In this document: one piece after another, positions 48,890 to 58,400 of the stretch | Layout: every line of letters begins with the position of its first letter | Position numbering within the stretch: position 1 is the first letter of the stretch | Assembly (NCBI RefSeq): GCF_006715495.1 | Contig: NZ_VFNI01000005.1 | Span: 62,001 to 126,000, forward strand | Origin: Herbaspirillum sp. SJZ106 | GTDB lineage: Bacteria; Pseudomonadota; Gammaproteobacteria; Burkholderiales; Burkholderiaceae_D | DNA: 64,000 nucleotides | Reading direction: 5' to 3' | The notes under the pieces: model-generated | Told to the model about the DNA's origin: nothing | Database searches by the model: none | Seen by the model: only the letters and a program-made list of their open reading frames with translations | Made by a program: the position numbers and the translations under genes

Positions 48890-49779
48890 TGGGCCGCCTC
48901 ATTACCTCCGTCATCGTCGCCGTGGTGGCGATCTGGCTGGCTTCCTCCACTATCTTCGTGGTGAACCAGCGTTCCTCGGCCATCGTGTTCGCGCTGGGCG
49001 AAGTCAAGCAGGTGATCAGCGAACCGGGCCTGCACTTCAAGTTGCCGCCGCCGTTCCAGAACGTGATGTATCTGGACAAGCGCATCCAGACCCTGGATAC
49101 GCCAGATGCCGACCGCTTCATCACCGCGGAGAAGATGAACGTGCTGGTTGACGCCTACGTCAAGTGGCGCATCGTCGATCCGCGCCTGTACTTCGTCAGC
49201 TTCGGCGCCGACGAACGCCGCACCCAGGATCGCCTGTCGCAGATCGTCAAGGCGGCGCTGAACGACGAAATCACCAAGCGTACCGTGCGCGAAGTCATTT
49301 CCAGCCAGCGCAACAGCGTCATGGATGCGTTGCAGGCGCGCGTGGCCAACGAGGCCAAGCAGATCGGCGTCGAAATCATCGATGTGCGCCTGCGCCGCGT
49401 GGACTATGTCGACCAGATCAGCAACTCCGTTTTCGAGCGCATGAAGTCCGAGCGGGTGCGCGTGGCCAATGAGCTGCGTTCCACCGGCGCCGCCGAGTCC
49501 GAGAAGATCCGCGCCGATGCCGACCGCCAGCGTGTGGTGATCCTGGCAGAAGCCTACCGCGCCTCCGAGAAGATCCGCGGCGCGGGCGATGCCAAGGCCT
49601 CGCAGATCTATGCACAGGCATTCGGCCAGAACCCCGACTTCTACAAGTTCTACCGCAGCCTCGAGGCCTATCGCGCGAGCTTCAAGAACCGCCATGACGT
49701 GATGGTGGTGGATCCGAGTTCGGAATTCTTTAAATATTTCAAGGGTATCGGCAACAGCAACAGCGTTTCCAAGAAATAA
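48889..49779 (+). CDS. hflC: FtsH protease modulator HflC
   Basis: HflC is the SPFH partner of HflK. The 296 residues start with a transmembrane anchor (ITSVIVAVVAIWLASSTIFVV), then the SPFH domain (VNQRSSAIVFALGEVKQVI; GLHFKLPPPFQNV) and a helical region (NSVFERMKSERVRVANELRS...EKIRADADRQRVVILAEAYR). The one-base overlap with hflK implies translational coupling. A modest terminator follows. Confidence 0.96.
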   Translation: MGRLITSVIVAVVAIWLASSTIFVVNQRSSAIVFALGEVKQVISEPGLHFKLPPPFQNVMYLDKRIQTLDTPDADRFITAEKMNVLVDAYVKWRIVDPRLYFVSFGADERRTQDRLSQIVKAALNDEITKRTVREVISSQRNSVMDALQARVANEAKQIGVEIIDVRLRRVDYVDQISNSVFERMKSERVRVANELRSTGAAESEKIRADADRQRVVILAEAYRASEKIRGAGDAKASQIYAQAFGQNPDFYKFYRSLEAYRASFKNRHDVMVVDPSSEFFKYFKGIGNSNSVSKK

Positions 49780-49834
49780 ACCGACAACGTGGACAAGGCC
49801 CGCGCTGCATAAGGGCGCAACGGGCAAGAGGATG

Positions 49835-49866
49835 GATGCCGCTGGTTGAGGGCATCTTTCCTTTTT
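49835..49866 (+). terminator. possible terminator after hflC
   Basis: GATGCC pairs with GGCATC across a 10-base loop and is followed by TTTCCTTTTTT. The stem is short, so strength is uncertain. The rest of the 276-base hflC-hisZ gap shows no gene; the small DUF2065 gene often found here in relatives is absent. Confidence 0.5.
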
Positions 49867-50055
49867 TGTGGCGGATTGTTCCGGGCAGGCAAGTTTCCCG
49901 GATGGCGGGAGTGGGGCGTCAGGATGTTCTACTATTCCGAAACGCCCCGGTTTTTCGTCCAGCCCAGCCCCGCCCCAGACTTGAAGCGTTGATGGTTTGC
50001 CGATGCAGACCGCCGGGCCGCCCGCCTGTTTTTTTTCCTGAGTTATTTTTCGTCT

Positions 50056-51216
50056 ATGCCTAACTGGCTTCTTCCTGAAAACATTGCCGACGTCTTGCCG
50101 TCCGAAGCGCGCAAGATCGAAGAGTTGCGTCGGCGCCTGCTCGACAATTTCCGCCTGTACGGCTACGAAATGGTCATGCCGCCGCTGCTGGAATACCTGG
50201 AGTCGCTGCTGACCGGCGCCGGCGCCGACACCGACCTGCGCACCTTCAAGCTGGTCGATCAGTTGTCCGGCCGTACGCTGGGCGTGCGCGCCGACATGAC
50301 CACCCAGGTCGCGCGCATCGATGCCCACCTGCTCAACCGCGCCTCGGTGACCCGCCTGTGCTACGCCGGCAGCGTGCTGCATACCCGTCCGTCGGGCCTG
50401 CACGCCACGCGCGAGCCGATCCAGATCGGCGCCGAGATCTACGGCCATGCCGGCATCGAAGCCGACGCCGAAATCCAGGAACTGGCGCTCAATTCGCTGG
50501 CGCTGGCCGGCATGCAGCAGATCCGCCTGGACCTGTGCCATGTCGGCGTGCTGCGCGCCATCATCGCCAACGACCCGGCCGCCAAACGCCAGGAGGCCCA
50601 GTTGTTCGGCCTGCTGGAAGCCAAGGATGTGCCGGGCCTGCAGGAAATCACCGCCGCCTACCAGGACAGCACCCGCCAGGCGCTGCTGGCGCTGCCGGGC
50701 TTGTACGGCGACATCTCCGTCATCGCGCGCGCGCGCATCACGCTGCCGGCCTTGCCGGGCATCGCGCAAGCGCTCGACGAGCTGCAGGCGCTGGTCGAAC
50801 TGGCCGGCAGCCACAAGGGCGCGGTCGTGACCATCGATCTGGCCGACCTGCGCGGGTATCATTACCACAGCGGCGTGATGTTCGCCGCCTATGTGCCGGG
50901 CCTGCCCAATGCGGTGGTGCGCGGCGGCCGTTACGACCATGTCGGCGAGGCCTTCGGCCGCGCCCGCCCGGCCACCGGCTTTTCGATGGATTTGCGCGAA
51001 CTGGCGCGCCTGATGCCGGGCGCGGAAAGAAAGCGCGCAATTCGCGCGCCGTGGGGTACTGAAGCTGGCCTGCGTGAGAAAATAGCGCAATTGCGGCAGG
51101 CGGGGGAAATCGTGATCCAGAGCCTGCCGGGTCACGAAAACGATCAGGACGAATTCGACTGCGACCGCGTCGTCGAATTCAGCAATGGAAACTGGATTAT
51201 CAAAAACTTGGGCTGA
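50056..51216 (+). CDS. hisZ: ATP phosphoribosyltransferase regulatory subunit HisZ
   Basis: HisZ is a HisRS-like paralog without synthetase activity. It activates the short form of HisG in the first step of histidine synthesis. The 386 residues begin [27 protein letters not shown] and keep the class II fold motifs ([60 protein letters not shown]). It lacks the C-terminal anticodon-binding domain of HisS. It is 3 bases before purA. Confidence 0.96.
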   Translation: MPNWLLPENIADVLPSEARKIEELRRRLLDNFRLYGYEMVMPPLLEYLESLLTGAGADTDLRTFKLVDQLSGRTLGVRADMTTQVARIDAHLLNRASVTRLCYAGSVLHTRPSGLHATREPIQIGAEIYGHAGIEADAEIQELALNSLALAGMQQIRLDLCHVGVLRAIIANDPAAKRQEAQLFGLLEAKDVPGLQEITAAYQDSTRQALLALPGLYGDISVIARARITLPALPGIAQALDELQALVELAGSHKGAVVTIDLADLRGYHYHSGVMFAAYVPGLPNAVVRGGRYDHVGEAFGRARPATGFSMDLRELARLMPGAERKRAIRAPWGTEAGLREKIAQLRQAGEIVIQSLPGHENDQDEFDCDRVVEFSNGNWIIKNLG

Positions 51217-52533
<1,317 letters not shown>

Positions 52534-52588
52534 GCACAGGCTCTGCCACATAACAGCAATAAGCAATTCGCAACAAGCAATAAACAAG

Positions 52589-53122
52589 ATGAAGATCTCC
52601 GACGACAAAGACCTGTGGGTCACCTGGGACGACTACAACCGCCTGATCGAACGGCTGGCGTTGAAAGTCTACGAGTCCGGCTGGCAATTCGACCAGGTCT
52701 TGTGCCTGGCGCGTGGCGGCCTGCGGCCGGGCGACGTGATGTCGCGCATTTTCGACGTGCCGCTGGCTATCCTCTCGACCAGCTCCTATCGCGAGGCGGC
52801 CGGCACCATCCGCAGCTCGCTGGACATCGCCAAGTACATCACCATCACCAAGGGCACCCTGGGCGGCCGCATCCTGCTGGTGGACGACCTGGTCGATTCC
52901 GGCGTGACGCTGCAAAAGGTGCTGGTGCACCTGAAGGAGCACTATCCCGCCGTCACCGAGATCAAGTCCGCGGTCCTGTGGTGGAAGGGATGCTCGGTGG
53001 TGGAGCCCGATTACCATATCGACTACCTGCCGACCAATCCCTGGATCCACCAGCCTTTCGAAGACTACGACAGCCTGGGCCCGCACCAGCTGGCGGCCTG
53101 GATCAAGAAGGGCGACGCCTGA
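52589..53122 (+). CDS. purine-type phosphoribosyltransferase
   Basis: This 177-residue cytoplasmic enzyme of the type I phosphoribosyltransferase fold has the PRPP loop ILLVDDLVDSGVTLQ and an early pyrophosphate loop LCLARGGLRPGDVMS. These features fit the xanthine/hypoxanthine-like group (COG2236 style). The preceding purA gene supports a purine salvage role. The base specificity cannot be read from sequence. An A-rich leader with AGCAATAA direct repeats separates it from purA by 55 bases. Confidence 0.85.
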   Translation: MKISDDKDLWVTWDDYNRLIERLALKVYESGWQFDQVLCLARGGLRPGDVMSRIFDVPLAILSTSSYREAAGTIRSSLDIAKYITITKGTLGGRILLVDDLVDSGVTLQKVLVHLKEHYPAVTEIKSAVLWWKGCSVVEPDYHIDYLPTNPWIHQPFEDYDSLGPHQLAAWIKKGDA

Positions 53123-53151
53123 GCCGTTGGTGTTTTGCCGATCCACCTGGT

Positions 53152-53193
53152 CGCAAAAAAAAGAGCTTGCCGCGGCAAGCTCTTTTTTTTGCG
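53152..53193. terminator. 42-bp perfect palindromic bidirectional terminator
   Basis: Two 21-base arms (CGC, eight A, GAGCTTGCCG and its complement) meet without a spacer. It lies between convergent genes and works in both directions through its A8/T8 tracts. Confidence 0.92.
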
Positions 53194-53222
53194 TGTACAC
53201 ATACAGGGGCGACAGGGCGCGC

Positions 53223-54302
53223 TCAAGGGATGACCTTGTTCCGCCTGAACTCCTCGAACAGCCGGTAAAACATCCGTTCGCTCTCCACATACTCATGGAA
53301 GCCGAAACGCCGCGCCTTGGAAACGTCGCCGAACATGTCGTAGTCCCACGAAAACACGAAATCGGCGAATCCCCATGACGACAGCGTATCGTAGGAATGT
53401 GCGGCCAGGCCGTGGGCGCGCGCGATGCTTTCCCACAGCGGCGCCTTGTCGCTCATCACGTCGGCCAACGCCAATGGCAGCGGCGGCCCGACTTCCATGT
53501 CGAACCAGCGCGCGATCTTCGGCCACATCTCGCTCCAGCGGAAGATATCGCCGTTGCCGATGTTGAAGGCCTGGTTGGCGCAGCCCTCATTGGCCGCGGC
53601 CCAGACCGTCGCCTTGGCCAGCAGGCCGGCATCGGTCATCTCCACCAGCTTGTCATAGGCGCCCGGTTTGCCGGGAAAGCGCAGCGGCAAGCCCAGCGCT
53701 TTCGAGATGCTGGCATACACCGCAATGGCCAACGCCAGGTTCATCGGATTGCCCAGCGCCGCCCCGCCCACCACTGCCGGCCGGATCGCCGACCAGCTCC
53801 AGCGCTGGCCTGACTGCGCCTGCTGCTGTTCCAGGTAACGCTGCTGGTCGAACATGAATTCGGGCGGCATGAACTGGGCATCGGTTTCGCGCGCCGGCGT
53901 CTTGAAGGGGCCCAGGTGGCCGCCATAGACCTTGTAGCCCTGCATCAGGCTGATGTGGCGCAGTCCCGGCGCGGCCGCTTCGACTGTTTCCACGGTGTTC
54001 TCCAGCATCGCCAGGTTGGGCGCCACCAGTTCGCTCCAGGTGGCGCGATGCTGATAAGCCGTATAGAAAATATGGGTGACATGCTCCAGCGGCGCCAGCT
54101 TCGCGCGCGTGTCGCCCGCATCCAGCAGATCGACCGCGATATGGCGCAGGCGGCCGTCCGCACGGTCTTCGCCGCCGCGGCGCGACAGGCCGATAACGTC
54201 CCACTCGGGCAGCGTGAGCAGGTGCTCGATCAGCTTGCTGCCGATGACGCCCTTGGCGCCGACCACCAGGGCAGTTTGCTTGCCAGTGTTTTCAGTAGAC
54301 AT
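53223..54302 (-). CDS. SDR-family reductase of the PRISE type
   Basis: This 359-residue atypical short-chain dehydrogenase has an N-terminal NAD(P) motif ALVVGAKGVIGSKLIEHLL, then GLSRRGGE. It shows a PRISE-like (progesterone 5-beta-reductase/iridoid synthase-like) pattern: HIFYTAYQHRATWSELVAPN, LMQGYKVYGGHLGPFKTPA, FMFDQQRYLEQQQ and WSAIRPAVVGG. Related enzymes reduce activated C=C bonds of enones. The substrate is unknown. It is divergent from a LysR regulator, which probably controls it. Confidence 0.82.
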   Translation of the reverse strand: MSTENTGKQTALVVGAKGVIGSKLIEHLLTLPEWDVIGLSRRGGEDRADGRLRHIAVDLLDAGDTRAKLAPLEHVTHIFYTAYQHRATWSELVAPNLAMLENTVETVEAAAPGLRHISLMQGYKVYGGHLGPFKTPARETDAQFMPPEFMFDQQRYLEQQQAQSGQRWSWSAIRPAVVGGAALGNPMNLALAIAVYASISKALGLPLRFPGKPGAYDKLVEMTDAGLLAKATVWAAANEGCANQAFNIGNGDIFRWSEMWPKIARWFDMEVGPPLPLALADVMSDKAPLWESIARAHGLAAHSYDTLSSWGFADFVFSWDYDMFGDVSKARRFGFHEYVESERMFYRLFEEFRRNKVIP

Positions 54303-54475
54303 CCGGTTTCTCCGATCAAGGTAAGGTCAGCAGGCTTCGACGCCGGCCGAAGGTAGCGCGGCAGCCTTGTGCGCAATTGGCCTATCAAATCCTTGTTGTT
54401 GGCGGCGTCCGAAAAGGCGTTGCCAGCGATGGTCGGGATTGTGCCTGCGATCTTTCTTGAGAAAAATACCATTAA

Positions 54476-54494
54476 AATCAAAGAATATTTGATT
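54476..54494. promoter_or_regulatory. inverted repeat in the SDR/lysR divergent promoter
   Basis: AATCAAA-GAATA-TTTGATT is a perfect 7-bp inverted repeat with a 5-base AT spacer directly before the lysR ribosome-binding site. The position fits an autoregulatory LysR-type site. Confidence 0.55.
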
Positions 54495-54502
54495 CGGAGT
54501 CA

Positions 54503-55387
54503 ATGATGTCAATTCAATCGGAAGAATTGCGCACCTTTGTTGCCGTGGTGGAAGCCGGCAGCCTTTCCGCCGCGGCGGAGGTGCTGGAGCAGACCACCTC
54601 CGGCGTGAGCCGGGCCCTGTCGCGGCTGGAAGAAAAGCTGGGGGCGAGCTTGCTGACCCGCACCACGCGGCGCATGGACCTGACCGAAGAAGGGCAGGCC
54701 TTCCTCGAACAGGCGCGCCATATCCTGGCCGCAATGGAGCAGGCCGAGGAGGCGGTGCGGGCGCGCACGCAAAAGCCGGTCGGCAAGCTGCGGGTGGATG
54801 CGGCCGTGCCATTCATGCTCCATTGCGTGGTGCCGCACGTGGGCGCTTTCCGCGAGGCGTATCCCGAGATCGAGCTGGAGCTGACCACCAATGACCGTTT
54901 CATCGACCTGGTGGAGCAGCGCACCGACATTGCCATCCGCATCGGCGAGCTGCAGGACTCCACATTGCATGCCAAGCCGCTTAGTTCGGCGCGCCTGAAC
55001 ATCGTCGCCAGCCCCGGTTACCTGGCGCGCCATGGCGAACCCAAATCGGTGGAGGCGCTGGAGCAGCACCGGCTGATCGGCTTCGCCCAGCCTGAATCGC
55101 TGAACCAGTGGCCGCTGTTGCATGCCGGCGGCGACCGCTATCCGGCCAGGCCGGCGATCCGCGCTTCCAGCGGCGAGACCATCCGCCATCTGGCGTTGCA
55201 CGGGCAGGGTATCGCCTCGCTGTCGAACTTCATGACGGATGCCGATATCGCCGCCGGCCGGCTGGTCAAGTTGCTTGAGCCAGCCTACAGCGGTTACCGG
55301 CAAAAGATTTCGGCGGTCTATTATCGCAATACCCAACTTTCGAGGCGCATCAGCTGCTTTCTGGACTTTTTGCAATGCAAGCTCTGA
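54503..55387 (+). CDS. LysR-family transcriptional regulator
   Basis: This 294-residue regulator has an N-terminal winged helix (LRTFVAVVEAGSLSAAAEVLEQTTSGVSRALSRLEEKLGA; about 7-65) and a type 2 periplasmic-binding-like effector domain (GKLRVDAAVPFMLHCVVPHV; DIAIRIGELQDSTLHAKPLSSARLNIVASPGYLARHG). The sequence is closest in style to the large group that includes regulators of small oxidoreductases. GGAG at 54496-54499 serves the start (ATG at 54503 or the next codon). It is divergent from the PRISE-like reductase, its likely target. Confidence 0.92.
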   Translation: MMSIQSEELRTFVAVVEAGSLSAAAEVLEQTTSGVSRALSRLEEKLGASLLTRTTRRMDLTEEGQAFLEQARHILAAMEQAEEAVRARTQKPVGKLRVDAAVPFMLHCVVPHVGAFREAYPEIELELTTNDRFIDLVEQRTDIAIRIGELQDSTLHAKPLSSARLNIVASPGYLARHGEPKSVEALEQHRLIGFAQPESLNQWPLLHAGGDRYPARPAIRASSGETIRHLALHGQGIASLSNFMTDADIAAGRLVKLLEPAYSGYRQKISAVYYRNTQLSRRISCFLDFLQCKL

Positions 55388-55462
55388 TACGCTCTCCAGC
55401 CAGGCAACAAATTGCCGTAATTCAGGTCACAGCGCCATAACAAGATCGATCCGGAGAACAAG

Positions 55463-58400
55463 ATGAAGCAAACGGAGGCCTGCATGGCCGCAGCATGGAA
55501 CGCCAGGACAAAGCAGATGCTGCAGACGCGGGTTGTCATCCGCAAGATGCTCAATCGGTTCAGCGCATTCGGCGCGAGCTTGCTGGCCATCGGCGTCTTG
55601 GCCGGCATGGCCTTGTCGCCCTCCAGCGCGGCGGCGGCCGGCGCCAGTGTCACCAGCTTCTCGCCGCAGGGCGAAGTGTCGCGCATCCGCCAGGTACGGG
55701 CGCGTTTTTCCGAAGCCATGGTCAAGTTCGGCGATCCCAAGGCCGGCTCGCCCTTCGACGTCGATTGCCCGGTGGCCGGCACCTCGCGCTGGGCCGATGA
55801 CAAGAACTGGATCTTCGACTTCGAACGCGACCTGCCGCCCGGCACCAGCTGCAGCTTCAACCTGCGCACGGGAACCAGGTCGGTGGCCGGCAATCCGCTC
55901 GGCGGCAAGGGGCGCTTCCAGTTCAGCACCAGCGGCCCGGCCGTGACGCGCGTGCAACCCTATGCCGGCGCGCGCATCGCCGAAGACCAGGCGTTCATCC
56001 TGTTCCAGAACGGCGCGGCGACGGCAGCTTCGGTGCGCGACCATCTGTACTGCGAAGCAGAAGGCGTCAATGAACGCATCCCCACCAAACCGTTGGCCGA
56101 AAGCGACCGCCAGGCGCTGCTCAAGGAATTCGCCAGGAATATCGATCCCGCCTCGGTCACCACGGTGCAATGCCAGCAGCGCCTGCCCAACGACGCCCAT
56201 GTGCAACTGGTGTGGGACCGCGGCATCGCCGCCGCCAATGCGCCCGCCAATGCCCCCGCGATCGTGACCGCGCAGCCGCAGGTGTTCAAGTTCCAGGTGC
56301 GCAGCGAGTTCACCGCCAGTTTCAGTTGCCAGCGCGAGAATGCCAATGCCGCCTGTTCGCCCATCCTGCCGGTGACGCTGTCGTTCTCCTCGCCGGTGCC
56401 GCGCAAGCTGGCCGCGCAAATCGTGATGAACGCCACCACCGGCAAGATCAAGCCCGACCTGAATCCGAACGATCAGGGCGAGACCATCCATGATCTCAGC
56501 TTCAAACCACCATTCCCGGAAAAGTCCGAATTCACGATCACGCTGCCGGCCGGCTTCCAGGACGAGGATGGCCGCACGCTGGGCAATGCCGGGTCGTTTC
56601 CGCTGAAGTCGGCGCTGGCGGACTTTCCGCCATTGGCCAAATTCCCCGCGGCGCCGTTCGGCATCATCGAACTCAATGCCGACCCGGCCCTGCCGGTGAC
56701 CTTGCGTCGTGTCGAAGCCGGTTTGCAGGTGCGCGGCGCGGACGGCAAAGCCATGCCCGGCAAGGTGGCCGACCTCAAGGTCGACGGCGACAAGGGCGTC
56801 ATCGCCTGGCTCGCCCGCCTGAACAAGTACCACGAGAAATGGGGCGACCCGAAGAAGGTCGATTCGCGCAGCATCAGCCTGTTGCAGAAGGAGCCGGGCG
56901 TGAAGCTGCTCGACCTGCCGCCGCTGAAGGAAGCCAAGGATGGCGTGTGGCCCTTCGAGGTGGTGGGCATTCCGTTGAAGGGCCCGGGTTTCTATGTGGT
57001 CGAACTGGAGTCGCACAAGCTCGGCGCATCGCTGCTGGGCAAACCGCAGCCGATGTATGTGCGCACCAGCGCACTGGTGACCAACCTTGCCGTCCACGTC
57101 AAGCTGGGCCGCGCCAATGGCGCCGTGTGGGTGACCCGGCTGGATAACGCCAAGCCGGTTGCCGATGCCGATGTGCGCGTGTCTAATTGCGAAGGCACGC
57201 AGCTATGGCAAGGCCGGACCGACGCCAACGGCGTGGCCATCATGCCGGCGCTGGAAGACGCCTGCGCCAGCCGGCCCTACAGCGAAGCGAATGCGGGCAG
57301 CATCAACGGCTTGTTTGTCAGCGCCCGCAAGACCGATGAGAAAGGCCGCGCCGACATGGCGTTCGCGCTCAGTTCGTGGAACGACGGCATCGAGCCCTGG
57401 CGTTTCAACCTGCCGACCGAGACCGCAAAAGTCGCCACCACGCGCGCCACCACCATCTTCGACCGTACGCTGTTTCGTGCGGGCGAAACGGTATCGATGA
57501 AGCATGTGATCCGTAGCGAAACCATGCAAGGCTTCGCTACGTTGCGCAAGGAAGACCTGCCCACGCGCGCGCGCATCGTCCACCAGGGCAGCGGCCAGGA
57601 GTTCCAGTTCCCGCTGGCCTGGCGAGGGCAGAAGAGCGCCGAAACGGTCTTTGCCTTGCCCAGGCAGGCCAAGCTCGGCATCTATGAGGTGGTGCTGGAC
57701 GACGGCAAGGTCAGCGCCAGTGCCAATGGCCAGGATACGAACGACAACCAGGCCGGTGGCGAACGCGGCTGGGATGGCGGGCGCCGCAGCTACTATACCG
57801 GCAGCTTCCGCGTCGAGGAGTTCCGCCTGCCGCTGATGCAGGGGCGCATCACGCCGCCCAAGGGCGCGCAGGTAGCGATCAAGGAATTGCCGCTCGACCT
57901 GCAATTGAACTACATCAACGGCGGCGGCGCCGCCGGCCAGAACGTGAGCGTGTCCAGCCTGGTGCGTTCGCGCAGCGTCAGCATCGGCGGCTACGACGGT
58001 TTCTCCTTTGAGCCGCCGCGCGCCGACGACAGCAGCAATGCCGACGACCAGAAGATCGTGGCCGACAAGCTGCCCGTCACGCTCGACAAGAACGGCGCCG
58101 GACGCGCCGTGATCGCCCGGTTGCCGGCCTCGCCACGGCCGCAGGAACTGGTCACCGAGATGACCTACAGCGACCCCAACGGCGAGGTGCAGACCATCTC
58201 CAACGTGACGCCGCTGTGGCCGTCCGCCGTGGTGGTCGGCCTGCGCGCCGGCAACTGGATTTCGGTCAAGAAGAAACTGACGCTGACGGCGGTGACGCTG
58301 GACACCGCCGGCCGGCCGCAGGCCGGTGTGCCGGTCGAGATCCGCGCCATCGCGCGCAAGACCAATTCGCACCGCAAGCGCATGGTCGGCGGTTTCTATG

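Noticed and set aside
49836-50063. 75-codon frame between hflC and hisZ as a DUF2065-type gene
   Set aside because: DUF2065 proteins have two hydrophobic helices; this frame is Pro/Arg-rich and overlaps a probable terminator.
48676-51135. 819-codon minus-strand frame across hflC and hisZ
   Set aside because: It spans two real genes in antisense and an intergenic terminator; no domain is visible.
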